Shown: in pieces, positions 1 through 12,400 of the stretch
Layout of the letters: each line of letters begins with the position of its first letter
Position numbering within the stretch: position 1 is the first letter of the stretch
Assembly (NCBI GenBank): GCA_026929865.2
Contig: CM049406.2
Coordinates: 26,038,501-26,102,500, forward strand
Direction of reading: 5' to 3'
DNA: 64,000 nt
Source: Hyperoplus lanceolatus
Taxonomy: Eukaryota; Chordata; Actinopteri; Uranoscopiformes; Ammodytidae
Made by a program: the position numbers and the translations under genes
Notes under the pieces: model-generated
Database searches by the model: none
What the model was told of the DNA's origin: nothing
Seen by the model: the letters and a program-made list of their open reading frames with translations, nothing else

Positions 1-166
1 GGAATACAGCCTGCATTCTATTATATGACAGTACAGGAAATAAATGACAGAAGGGAAATGAAAGAGTGCTGGGATTGATTCAGTCCAAACTGCTCTTGTG
101 CTTGTTGGAACATCCGGTATTTGTCAACTATGAAATGAACATTTTTTTCACTCTGAGGGTATACTA
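1..166. other. Left edge, no gene seen
   Basis: A/T-rich sequence with no exon or repeat that I recognise. It ends in the left copy of the target duplication of the next element. Confidence 0.4.
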
Positions 167-540
167 TAGCCTGGCTCCGCCCGCCCGCCTACTTCCAGCC
201 AAATTTTATTTTCCCTTCAGTAGTCAGTCTGGGTGTACAGCCCATTTCCCAGTTTTGCCGGAGATTCGACAGCCGGTCCAATCAGCGAACAGAGCGAGTG
301 GCTGAGAACGATGACTTCGAAGTCGCGCTCCACTTTCAGTTGCCAGAAGCCGGCTCATGACACACGTGACGACCAAACGTTATGCGATTGGTTGGTTAAT
401 CCAGAGTGGCACTGGGCAGATCCAATAGTTTTAAACTTTAACAGACACCCGCCTCCATGAGTGAACGTTTGCCAATTACAGCACTGCCAGACCTTCTGTA
501 CAAATGAAATGAAGTACGATGGTCTGGTAGCACCAGGCTA
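167..540. mobile_element. MITE with TAGCCTGG termini and 9-bp direct flanks
   Basis: The element begins TAGCCTGG and ends CCAGGCTA. The outer bases are inverted (TAGCCTGGCTCC against TAGCCTGGTGCT). GGTATACTA stands directly before (158-166) and directly after (541-549). It has no transposase. Duplication size suggests a hAT-type non-autonomous element, with the ninth base a chance match. Confidence 0.75.
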
Positions 541-1214
541 GGTATACTAGCACAGCAGAATCAAATTCTATAACCTCTCTCCGTTTTACTATAACTTATA
601 ACCAATTAAAGAATGGCCTTATATGTTTCTACTGAATAAACAGCTGGCACCCACCAAGGTCCTTCTGTTTTGGACTTGTTTGAGGTCTTTCACACTTCAA
701 ACGCTCAGATGCAGCCACCATTCACTGGTGTTACAGTGGGGTTGCATGTCTTTTTTTCGACTGATTCACATAGGCTACCTTGGGCTCCAGTCCTCACCTC
801 ATTAGGAACCACCCACAGTGAGGTTTTGGGTGGTCAATCAATCCTTCTATACTAGCAGAGGGACCATGCTGCCCTCTGGTGGCTACAACCAAATCTATCC
901 ATCTATATAGCTCTCTCATAGGGCATAATTAGCCTATGCAAGTAGTTCACGTCAGGTCACACTTCATTCAAAATAAATTCAATATTTAGATAAAATAAAC
1001 ATTTGGTCACGAAAACATAACCTAAAATGGAGAAGGCATGGGAAAAATAAGTGTAAATGTATACTCTTTGATTTCTTCGAATTATATGTTTAATAAATCC
1101 CCCTCCCCGTTCTTTAAAAAAAGATATTGTTTGAAATATATTGTATTGTTTTATGACAAGTTAGTTGTTGTTATTTTAATTTTATTCATAAAGTATGCTG
1201 CTTTTAATAATTAG
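541..1214. other. Intergenic, no gene seen
   Basis: Low-GC sequence without a supportable exon. Short open frames near 623-855 have no family features and unremarkable codon use. Confidence 0.4.
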
Positions 1215-1218
1215 TTAA

Positions 1219-1416
1219 AGGGGCACTGTGTAACATTTTAAGTAATGTTCCAACCATGTTGGTTGGAATGTCATCAGGTGCATTGTTTAGAATTTAGAAT
1301 TGTTCTTGTCCTTGAAGGCCACTGTAGCTTCTCTTATTATTCTAAAGGGTTGGGGTTACCCAGGGAGTGTTGCATTCTAGAACTTTCTTGATGATGTCAT
1401 ATTACACAGTGCCCCT
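1219..1416. mobile_element. TTAA-flanked MITE, copy 1
   Basis: Termini AGGGGCACTGTGTAA and its inverse are flanked by TTAA at 1215-1218 and 1417-1420. Its inside is the reverse complement of the first part of the next element, so the two together form a long hairpin. TTAA targets suggest a piggyBac-type non-autonomous element. Confidence 0.75.
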
Positions 1417-1420
1417 TTAA

Positions 1421-1789
1421 AGGTGCAGTGTGTAATATGACATCATCAAGAAAGTTCTACAAAGTTCTAGAATGCAACACTCCCTGGGTAACCCCAACCC
1501 TTTCGAATAATAACAGAAGCTACAGTGGCCTTCAAGGACAAGAACAATTTTAAACAATGCACCTGATGACATTCCAACTATGACACTTCCAACATGGCGG
1601 CACTAGGCCTTGGTCCAAAATATGCAGAAATATGGACATATATGAGACCCTTTCTAAGGGAAAAAATAATAATTAAAAAAAAATGTTAAAAAGCTATTAT
1701 GCACTAAACTAAATGTACTTATGGGTATTATAATTACTTTCTACAAAATCTGCTAGGAAATAAAACCCAAAATTCTACACACTACAGGT
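1421..1789. mobile_element. TTAA-flanked MITE, copy 2 (opposite orientation)
   Basis: It starts AGGTGCAGTGTGTAATAT right after the shared TTAA at 1417-1420 and ends CTACACACTACAGGT before TTAA at 1790-1793. About 170 bases mirror copy 1, for example TGACATCATCAAGAAAG against its inverse in copy 1. It is longer than copy 1, which looks internally deleted. Confidence 0.72.
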
Positions 1790-1797
1790 TTAAAATG

Positions 1798-3582
1798 CAG
1801 AGGTGGAAAGAGTACAAAAATATTCTACTCAAGTAAAAGTATGATTACTTGGATGAAATTTTACTTAAGTAAAAGTAAAAGTACTGGTCTAAAAATCTGC
1901 TGAAGTAAAAGTGAAAAAGTAGCTGATTTAAAATGTACTTAAAGTACAAGTTACTAGTTACTTTTTGACAGCGGGAGGGGGCAGGGGTCTCTTCTGTGTA
2001 GGGCATTCTTTATATAGACAAGGGGATATAAATCTCAAACTAGTTTTGTTTAATTAATGCAACACTTTTACAAATTAAAGTGCACAAATTAAACAAATCA
2101 TGTCACCACACATGTATGGATGTACACTGTGTCATTATACTTTAGATAAGCAAATATGGAGCAAATGTTAATGAGGGAATGGGAATGTAACCGGTCTACA
2201 GACCTAAACAGACTGCAGCTGCAGTTCTAATAATGTAATTGTGTATAATTGATCTAAACCATGGACATTGCAAGGTTAGGCTGCTCGATTTTGACAAAAA
2301 TCATAATCATGATTATTTTGATTGACATTGTGTAATCACAATTATTAGACAATTATTCATTGATTTAAGAACTGCAACATGCACTTATTTAACATTTGAA
2401 ACCATGACTTTTGACTTTAAACATATCCTAATTGAACTGAAAACAAGGAAAATGCAAATAGCCTAAGTAAAACATCCATCCATCCATCCATCCATCCATC
2501 TTCTACCGCTTGTCCCGTTAGGGGTCGCGGGGGGGCTGGAGCCAATCCCAGCTGCATTGGGCGAGGGCAGGGTACACCCTGGACAGTTCGCCAGTCCATC
2601 GCAGGGCCTAAGTAAAACATATTTTTTATAATTAAATAAAATAAGTGTCAAAATCAAAATAAACCGTTGCAAATGTTGTTGATAGGGCACATCTTTTGCT
2701 AGCAGGAATGTGAGGGCATATTCTATTTATATCTCATGGAGCTGGCTGGATAAGCAAGTTGCATTGTAGGCTACAGTGTTCTTAATTGATGACTGTTGTG
2801 GTGGCAAGAGTCAAGGAGCTTTAAACTTCCTGTGTTTTTTATTCCTTTATTGCTTGGTCATAGTCCACTTGGATTCGACTTAAAGTGAGTAAACTAATTA
2901 GTCGTGATGTTTTGAGGTGCAGCTGGGTCGGATATGCCTTTTTTCTCTCTCTCTCTCACGGTCGCGCATGTCATTGACTCGCGTGTCCGCGCATAACATA
3001 TTTTGCACATTGTTTTAGTCTATTACTTTGACCTTTCTTCTCAACCAAAGGTTGACTTTCTGCCGTCTTCTGGAAGTTTTTCAAAGCTCCCGGCAACACG
3101 CACGGTCTCCATCCTACTCTGCACTGTTAAGCTGAAAGCTAGGTGAGGGAGGGGCCGATCGCACGGCTGGATGAAAGGTTTGCTGCATTTAAAAGCCTTC
3201 ACGTCTTCACGTGCGGTACAATGACAGTTTAACTAGGGTTATTTTGTTTTAATGATAGAGGGAAGCAATGTTTGTTGTTATCATTTAGTCGCAATGATCC
3301 TGTCGATCATTCTCTGTGTTAGTTTCCGGTATTGTGCCGTAAAAATAAAAGCCCCCCGCGATTTTTCTTTTCTTTTCTCTCCTTTAGGCTATCAATTTTA
3401 TTACTCAGTAACGCAGGTGATATAAAATGTAGCGAAGTACAATACTTCAAAATAAACATAGGCTACTCAAAGTAAAAGTAAAAGTATAGGTTTTAAAAAT
3501 CACTTATAAAATTACAAGTACACGAAAAAACTACTCAATTACAGGAACGCGAGTAAATGTAATTCTCTACTTTACACCCCTG
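1798..3582. mobile_element. Non-autonomous hAT-type element
   Basis: Termini CAGAGGTGGAAAG and CTTTACACCCCTG are imperfect inverted repeats. An exact 8-bp duplication TTAAAATG lies at 1790-1797 and 3583-3590. The subterminal parts are full of CAAGTAAAAGTA-like words on one side and their inverse on the other, as in a common teleost repeat. It holds no transposase frame. Confidence 0.8.
2476..2605 (-). mobile_element. 3' tail of a non-LTR retrotransposon inserted in the hAT element
   Basis: A 130-base insert flanked by a 15-bp duplication GCCTAAGTAAAACAT (2461-2475, 2606-2620). Read on the minus strand it runs from GGCCCTGCGATGG to a (GGAT)n tail. This is the typical 5'-truncated copy made by target-primed reverse transcription. 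The conserved GTCCAGGGTGTACC core is widespread in teleosts. I cannot fix the clade. Confidence 0.78.
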
Positions 3583-3637
3583 TTAAAATGTAAAGCGATA
3601 TAAAAAAAAGCCTGGTTTGCATCAAACAAATCAGAAG

Positions 3638-3716
3638 GCCCCGCCCAATACGTGGTCCTACGTCATCACCACGCGTCGATAACACACCGCCTCCGTCAGC
3701 ACCAGACGTCTCACAC
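3638..3716 (+). promoter_or_regulatory. nop9: Possible nop9 promoter and non-coding first exon
   Basis: This is the only stretch upstream of nop9 with several CpGs together with a GC-box-like GGCCCCGCCC (3638-3646), a CRE-like TACGTCAT (3659-3666) and a CACGTG E-box (3714-3719). A perfect GTGAGT donor at 3717 and a TTCAG acceptor ending at 4465 would join a leader exon ending at 3716 to exon 1. Transcription start and splicing are inferred. Confidence 0.35.
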
Positions 3717-4547
3717 GTGAGTTAAACTACAATTTGTTATCTACCATTCATTCTGTAACATACATACATATTTGCACGGATAAAGCAAAGTGTCTCATTT
3801 AAATAAAAACTTGTCAAAAATGTCCCTTTGTTTGGAAAACAACGAGTCAGTTTGTGTTGCTGTGCTCGTATTTGCAATCAGCATGGACGAGTCCCCTTAA
3901 AGGAATATATCAATACAACGTCTCACCGCTTATTGGCAACTACGTTGACCTTGTAGAAAAACATTTATGAAATGATCTGAAGCAATAGTAGCCAGAGGTG
4001 AATTCGGCATACGTTGCTGTCACCTAGCAGCTAAGTAGCTCATGTTTACATTGCATTTCCCCCACATGCCCCTTAGTCTCCAAAATGATCGAAAACACAA
4101 CAATTGGTACTGCAAGTAGGCTACTCATTGTTTGTCTTACTGTCTACCAAAATAAAGGCCTACTGATTTCAGGAAGTGCTTCCTCCTTTTAACTACATGT
4201 ATAAAAGTTTAAATGATTGTTATTTAGATTAGATTGTTGTGTCTTGTTTTATGTTATTTGGTTATAAAGTAAAAATACAGGCAGCATTATTCACTATCAC
4301 TATTTTACTTTATATTATTGTAAAATACTTAATATTTGCCACAAATTCCAAAAAAATCTCACATTAATATGAAGTACAGTGTAGACAACTGTTGATTAAG
4401 ACCTGTGGTGTGGTTTGGTGATTCAGAATGAATGTGGACTTTAATCATCTCTTTTCCTATTTCAGGCCAAAGACCAAACGGAGCATATTGTCTATCGACT
4501 TACGGACACACTTCTTCTCGTAACCTGCACGCTGTGGGGTCTGAGCT

Positions 4548-4779
4548 ATGCTGGCCAAACCAGAGGAAAGGAAGGCAGAGAGAGGGGAGGTGAAGAAGAG
4601 GAGGCACGGAGGAGAAGATGGAGCAGAAGGAGGAGGAGAGAGGAAGAGGAGGGGAGGGAATGACGGAGGAGAAGGAGGCCAAAGGAAGCGTCCGGAACGT
4701 CTGGATGCCATGAGCGTGGGCTACTTCCGCCGAGTCGGGGAGACACTCAGTGAAGGCTTTGAAGAAAATGAGGAGAGAG
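4548..4779 (+). CDS. nop9: NOP9 coding exon 1 (start codon, basic N-terminus)
   Basis: It encodes residues 1-77 plus one base of codon 78, then a GTGAGG donor at 4780. The exon itself probably begins at 4466 after a TTCAG acceptor, leaving 82 bases of 5' untranslated sequence free of ATG. Residues 10-50 are almost all Lys, Arg, Glu and Gly, which is low-complexity but usual for this family. The MSVGYFRR segment at about residue 55 corresponds to the conserved LGYFRR start of the folded part in vertebrate NOP9. A start at that second in-frame ATG (4710) is possible but would drop the basic tail. Confidence 0.88.
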
Positions 4780-6417
4780 GTGAGGAGGAGTATTATTTTA
4801 CTGGAGATGTCATGTGATCAGGCAGAGTGCACTGGCATTCAGTTCAAGTTGGAAATATGCAGAATTAAGGGGACATTACACAACTCTGGTACACCATCAT
4901 AGTACAGTAGAACAAGAATCTTTGCTGATTCTAATTCAAGTTCTTTGGATAATACAAGCTATCAGAAAATGTCACGTTGAGTTTTGAGGGAAACTGTGAC
5001 GGAGAGTGTTCTTCTGACATATAACCGGTAGGGATACAAATATTTGAATAAAATTATTGGAAGATAATTGATAATTAAAAACAATGGGTTTGTTGTGGTG
5101 AAATATCAGTGTCTACTTTCAACTGTAGCCCCTTTGTTTTAGTTTCTCGCCTAACACTACATTTTACAATATAACATAAAACCAATCAGTTTGACGTAAC
5201 CTTGGCCCAATACACATTTGTACTCAACAGCACTTGAACACATCACAATGTTACTCTCATAAATAAAGGTAGGGTTAAATTTACCAGTTTATTATAGTGC
5301 ACATGTTAAATTTTAATTTTTCTTTCTTGTCATATTTTCTCTTACAGAGATGTTTGTGGAGAATGTCCTGACAGAAGTGAGAGGCAAAGCGGCCTTGGTA
5401 GCCACGGACATGACGGGCAGCATCACTCTACAGAAGCTGCTCTCTCAGGCCAGTCTGGACCAGGCAGCGGCGGTGATGGAGGAAGTGGGGGGAGAGTCAG
5501 GGGAGGGCTTTAAGACGGTTTCTTGTGACCGCTGTGGTGGACACGTAGTGGAGAGCGCAGTCAGACAGATGTCCAAGTGGACCGGTAAGACCCTTGTGTT
5601 TCGCATCTCAATTATTCAATCAATAACCCTTTTATTCAACGAGATAACAACTTGTTTTGAGTTTAAAATCTATTTTCTAAGAATGACTTGGCAAAGAAAG
5701 CAGAACTATAATAAATGTATAAGTAAGTCAACACAACCTACACAGTCACATACAATTTTCACAAGATCAGGGACAAGAATACAAAAGTTAAAAGTGACTG
5801 ACTACACAGCTAAAAGGAAAAAAATAAATCAACCTGGACAGATAAAATGAATAAAACTGGAAGTTTTCACAAAGATATACCTTTACAAACAATTGAAATG
5901 ACAGTGAGAGAACTATCTTCTCTGTCCTTTAACATTCAACAAAGCTTTAAATTCCAACGCACTAACATCTGTAGAACATTCTGAGAGTGCAAGCCATAAT
6001 GACTTCTGCTTGTAGTCATGTAAACTCATGAATAAGGGACCCGCCCAAGGAGAGACTTATAAATTAAAACCCAACCAATATGTAATTCTGCGAGCAAGAG
6101 AAAGATTTTAGCAGTGGCATTGAGGGTACTTCTGAGTGGCCATCTGCTCATCACCGTATGAAACAAATGTCTGAGTATCAACAGCTGTGCGCGTCTCTCT
6201 CTCTATTTAGATACACCGCAGAAGGCGCCGTCTGACACCACAGAAGAAGAGGAGGAGACGTGTGGGCTGCTGGAGGCCCAGGTGTTGTATCTGAGCCAGG
6301 CGGTGAGGGAGAACACAGCCCAGTTCATCACACACGCTCACGGATCTCACGTGGTGCGCACACTCCTACACGTGCTGGCAGGGTGCATCGGACCGCCACG
6401 CACTGAGGCCAGACCAG

Positions 6418-6491
<74 letters not shown>

Positions 6492-9400
6492 GGGGGAAAG
6501 ACAGGTTTTATCCTCTTGTCTCTCCAATTATCATTCTTTATGTTACAATGATTTGGTACGTAAGTATCGTCTAAATTGTTATCTTTTCAGGGCATGTAAA
6601 GAGGAAGTATGAAGTATAATGCCATATAGCTGTGGACTACAACTCAATGCCTGTTTTTCCTTGTCTATACTTGTTTGTTTTGGCACCATTAAAGGTACAC
6701 AATTTGTCTTGTTTTTTCAACATTAATATGTGTCTAGATACTCTAAACGCCTGAAAAAAAAACAACCCCTCTCTCTTTTTCTCCACCCTTCTGAGAAGCT
6801 GTGTTCAAAAACCCCAGTCAGATCTTTCTCCCCTTATGATGTCAGAGGGGGAGAATCCACGCCCCCTCATTGCCAACCTAACTCTGCACCACCCCCACCT
6901 GTGATTAGCACACCCCCTAGGTGCCCCTGAATCTAACTGGCAGTTAGATCCAGGGCCAATTAGAGCAGACTGGGCTTTTTGGAAGGCAGGGCTTAAAGAT
7001 TCAGGCTCTTTTAATGGGGCGTTTCAGACAGAGGCTGAGCAGAGGAGATTCAACAATGGCCCTGTGAGAAATATAAAGGGTTTTTTGGACACTAAAACTG
7101 TTTTTTTTGTAGAAACCCAAATTACAATTCTATACCTGAAAATTGCTTAATTAGCAATTCCTGTTCCTAATATACAAATGGATGTCCAGACAACTACTAC
7201 TGTTTTGCTTTGATACTGAAGAAAAATTCATGTTGGAGATGCTGATATCCCAAGAAAATCTCTGTTGCACTGAATCTAAGAATATGTGTGTCATGTGTAT
7301 CGTGTCTGTGTGTGACTTGGACTCCAATAAAGAGTAGGATTTGTGAGGCAAACTATGGCCATCAGTTTCACAGCCACTGCTGCAGCTGTGTTGTTGAATG
7401 TCTGTTACCCTGTGTCGACCTTTACAAGACAGAGAGAGAGCATTCTCTGAGTTGAAAATGGTTATTATTATTTTGTCAACAAGAAAACGCGTTGCATCTG
7501 TTGTCTCTTGTCTGTCAGCACCTCCACAGACAGACGCTTGCTGCTTGAAGCTTGTGTTCATTTCTTTCCATTGTCTTCTTTTTATTCTTGCTTTTTTTCT
7601 TTCTTTCTAGGGGCAAAAGATCGCAACGTAGCCCCTCAGCTGACAGACTTTGAGATCCCCTCTTCGTTTTGGTACGAGCTGAAAAGCCTGACGGACGCCT
7701 TGATGGACAGCGTGAATCGTGAGTCATCTTTTCCTCTAAACACACGGGCACTTTTGTGTCTTCGCCATTTTCTGCTGCCAGAGCAAAGACGGCTTGTAAT
7801 ATGGTCAGCCCTCATCACACAGGGAACGTTCTAGCACACGCCTGTATTCATAACATTTAATAAATCGATCATTCCTTTGGTTAGTATACCTCTTTCTGTA
7901 CGGCTGTAGTTAGGAAGAAAACAATTAAAAAAGAAAAGCATGTCCCATCCAGCCGCGGCGCTACTAATGGGCCCGGGTGGGCCCAGGCCCACCCATTTTA
8001 GGCTGGGCCCACCCATCCTAGCTGTTCATCCAATCAGCGGCTTCTACCCCACGTGTGGCGCCTGCCGCCAGGCTGAGTCCCGGACTCCCGCCTCAGAGCC
8101 GCCTCTGACCAATCATGAGTTAGCAACGGTAACTAAGAGGGAGACGCCGGACAAGCAGAGCGATTTGGCAAGCTTTACGATGCTTTATGACAAAATCTAT
8201 GACAATGGCCAAGCAAAGCAGTTTATTTTCTTTTAAATTTACTAAGAAACACTCCGAGGAGCAAGAGGAGGAAACTCCTGCCTCTTCAAATGAGTTACCA
8301 TCCAGTTGGGCAGCTCTCCCCCCATCACCTCCCGTAGTCACCCCCTCTCACCGGCAGCAAGGCAAGTAGCCTAACAGTCTAACTTAACGTTAATGCAATC
8401 TGATCTCACAGACATCAGTGGGATTTCTGATATCAGGTTGCATTAACGTTAGTGTCTGGCTGTCTGTATGTACATTTTCTGGAGGGAAAAATAATATTGG
8501 CAGTAAGTTAACTTATGATAGCGCTTTATGTGTTATAGGAGACAGGGTTCAGCAGCATAGAACAGCTTAAAAGAAAGGCCAACAAGACAAACGAGAAAAA
8601 AGAAACACTCATAGAGGTGCTGGACGCATGCCCCCGTGATATCTTCCCCAACATGAATAGTCTCCTGCGGGCCGTCCTCACATTGCCCATGACGACCTGC
8701 TCTGTGGAAAGACTCTTTTCTGCTGTCAATAGAATAAAAACAGGCACCAGATCGACGATGTTGACAGACAGATTAAATGCGTTATCCCTGCTTTCATTTG
8801 AGAGGGAATTAACTGATTCACTGCAACACGAAGAAATTCTTGCTGTGTTCAGCACGAAACCCCGCCGTCTCCTATTGTAACAAGCCCACAAGCAAACTTG
8901 AATTGAGTTCATGTGTGATCAGCTATCGGACTGTTATCTTGTTGTTTCTATGGTTAGATGTTATTAATTTGATTACTCTGGAGAAATAAGCTACAGCAAA
9001 ATTCATTTGGGACCGTTTCCCTGCTGTTTTTGAGTTTTTTCCATGTTATTTCATATGTGTTTCTGATCTGAATAAGAATAGAATGAATTAAGAATAAATG
9101 GAGAGAGAAACAGACCCTCACCCTCCAAAGATATAATTCCGTTACAGTCTTTTTGTGCATTGAACGTTCAAGAGAGATATGAAGTTAGGCTTATTGCCAA
9201 GTCTTTGTCCGCTTCAGCACTGAGCTGAGGACAGCGACGGAAGAGCCACATAGGTATTAGTCGCTGTCCTCAGCGCCGCAGAAAAGTGCTGAAACGGAGA
9301 TGACGATGATGACGCTGTGTTTTTTTTTTTTTTTTTTGTCTTATTTTAACTGGCCCATCCAGTTTTCTGAAGGCCCACCCATAATCAAAATCCTGGCGCC

Positions 9401-12400
9401 GCTACTGGTCCCATCAACTTTTGAAAGGTATTCATTCAAACGGTCTGGCAGACATCCCCAATACAACAAACATTGCCTGACATTTCTAATCAGAAAAAGA
9501 CATGTTGAATGCGGAGGAGGAGGTTCAGGAGAGTTAAAGGGGAAGTGCTCAAGGACAGGTTCTTTTTAATAGAACGCCGTCTAGATTGTGTTTTGAATGT
9601 ATTTGATGAATCAAAGCTTGCAGGTTTTAATGGCAAAATGAAATCAAGTCAATAAATAACCTTGGGGCGAGTGCATGCGGTGCTGAGAAAGCTAAGTGGC
9701 TTTTACCAGCGCTCTCCTGCACAGGGGCAAGAGCAAATGTGATCACATTTCTGAAATGCACCCAAACAGAACCTTGTCTGGTGTCTAGTCAACACAAGTC
9801 TCTGGAAAACGAGAGAGAGAGAGAGAGAGAGTGAGAGAGCCCACATAACGTGCCTGAGATACAGCTCTTCCAATCTGTCTTGGATGTGATGGAGGCTGGC
9901 ACAGCAGGAGCCAATGAAATATAACAAGCCACAGCACTGCACACACCATGAAGTCAAATCTGTTCAATTAAAGGCCAGGACACACCGGTCCGACTACCCG
10001 AAAATGGAGTCTGCCGTTTCAGGCAGCTATTTCAGGAATATAAATATAGATATAGATATAGATATAAATACGTATTTATATCTCTGTACCATAAAGAGCA
10101 CCATTTTTTTAGCAGAGAGTGTCGAGCATGGTGTCGAGCCGTCAAGAAGGGTTGATGCATGTGAGTACTCGCTGAACGAAACAAACAAACACATCCGGGT
10201 GTCACTGATTCGCTGGCCCTCCACCAATCAAATTGCTCTGACTGAAAGACTGCCCGACGCTGATTGAACATGTTCAAACGGCTAAAAAGAAGCCTGACGA
10301 CGGCCGACGTCACCAAACACACCAAACAGATTCGTGTCCCCGCCCCCTCCAGACTCTCCGACGGCGATTATCGGGCCGGTGGGTCCTGGCCTTTACAGAC
10401 TAAATGCACTGTGAGTGTGTGCTGTTAAAAGGGCTGGAAAGAGTATTCTGCTTCTGGTTCCATCAACACCCCATACATATACTGTATGTGCTTGAGCGCA
10501 GTATGTGTCCTATGTCCAGAAGGATATACATGTAGGTGTATTTGATCACAGATCAATTAAATGCACATTCTGATGATCCCATAGCAACATTTCATTTAAA
10601 AACCGCCCTCATCCAGCCAAGGCTCCACCCTACCAAAGCAATAGAGCTGAGTCAAATTAAAGTCAACGTTTAAATGATATATTAGGAAGGAAATATTGCC
10701 AGACCCATAATGGATTTTTGAGGTCAATACTGAAAATGACTTATGATACAGATCCCCCAGGTTTGTTTCTCTATTTTACAGCATCAGAGACAAGAAACGT
10801 ACTGAGGTAGACATATTGCACTTGAGAATTCAACTTTTTAGAGTTTCTAAATGGCCTCAAACCTAGTTTGACATTTCTTGTGCTGAAATTTCCTGTTACT
10901 TATCGACCAATACGTACACAGACATCAATATGCTAATATCAGCTGTCGGATTGATTCGCTCAGCTCTGTAAAGAAATGCATTTAATGGGTATTCGACACC
11001 AGTGTTTCGGTTAGAAAATGTAAATTTAAAACTTTTTGTTTTTTCTTTGGCCTCAGGGCACCTTTTAAATTGCCTGAAAACTGTAGGATTCATTTTTCAC
11101 TCTCGTCATTTCTCTTTCCCTCGTCTAGTGAGTGTGGCCGACTCTGCTGCCAGCGCAGTGTTCCAGATCATGTTGACTGTGTGTCACAGGAAACGGCCCA
11201 TACTCTGCAAGCAGCTCCTCAAACGCATCGTGGACTACCTGACCAGTCGCAGCGCCGCGCCAGGAGTTAGGTCAGAACAACCACTCTGAAAGTGATTACA
11301 TCATGTTTTGATAAAAAAAAGTAAACTCTTTATTAATTAACACAAGAACTAGTGTCAAATGCTATAGTTACAATGTTTTAGCTTTTTCTTTTACAATAGA
11401 ACAATGATGACACATACACACAAAACACTAACAACTAACGTGAAGGTGGATTGCCTAAACATCTGGCAGTATTAAGGCTTACATCACCTATTTTTTTTAA
11501 TGATCTTGAAGATTTGTAATGGAAGGTGAGCTACCCATCCATTATTTTGTGACTTGGTAGATTGATATTCAGGTAATTTCTTTTCTCGACTATGGAAGAG
11601 ATCAATGATGATGTGAGCAGCTATTAGTCTAGGTTTTGAGCGTGAGTGTTGATTGTTGCGTGATGTATTTTGTCGACTTTTCTGTTGCGTTGTATGAATG
11701 TTCTGTATGTAAGTATATGTTTTTATTCTACCTTTTTGATTTGTGAACTAAAGAAGACCCCAGGAAGGGTAGCTACTGTCTAAGACACACTAATGGGGAT
11801 CTTTAATAAACTAAAACTAAGCCTCTAGGAATGAGTCGCTTACACCAACAAAATGTTATGTAACCGCCGCCTCCTGTGTTTGCGTTTCTCCCAAGCCCCA
11901 ACCTCAGCGATGTTTACCAGCATCTAATAAGGAAGTGACCACAACTGTAGTAACCCGGCATTGCCACTAGGGGCTGGATGCAGAAGACAGCCATTTCTCA
12001 TTGACTCCAATGTTAAACATGCCGTTTTCTAAGCATTATTAAAACTATTTCAGGCCTGGATTAAAAAAACATTCTAGTCTGTATGTTTAGGTCATATCTC
12101 CATGACAACACTGAGGGGGGTGAATTTTTTGGGACCACGCTAGTTTTTATACTTTTGGAAGTTAAAATGTATTGGCGGGATCTCTTGAGTGACAGCTCTC
12201 CGCCCGTTGTCCCTCACTTTGCCTCAGAGGTATACGTCAGCTACCTCCCTCCCCCCGACGTGAGGCGGAGTAAAAATCTCACAAAATGGCGACGCGCACA
12301 AACCAGGATTATTGGATGCCGTGTGAATAACTGAGGTCAGCCCGGATGCTACATCCATATTATTTACTATCTATGGTGTCCCCTTGCAGTCCACTGCTGG

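Larger units (their letters stand above)
7950..9407 (+). mobile_element. Internally deleted hAT transposon in nop9 intron 4
   Basis: Terminal repeats CAGCCGCGGCGC and CAGTAGCGGCGC (inverse end) are flanked by an exact 8-bp duplication GTCCCATC (7942-7949 and 9408-9415). At 1,458 bases it is shorter than autonomous hATs of about 3 kb. The remaining coding is the transposase amino end and the carboxy-terminal dimerisation region (separate entries). A near-perfect hairpin lies at about 8385-8450. Confidence 0.9.

Noticed and set aside
4457-4746. Minus-strand Ser/Pro/Leu-rich open frames
   Set aside because: They are antisense of the Lys/Glu-rich nop9 exon 1.
8617-8880. Host gene related to ZMYM/hAT-derived proteins
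   Set aside because: The frame lies within exact transposon ends with a target duplication, and the catalytic core is deleted, so it is a transposon remnant.
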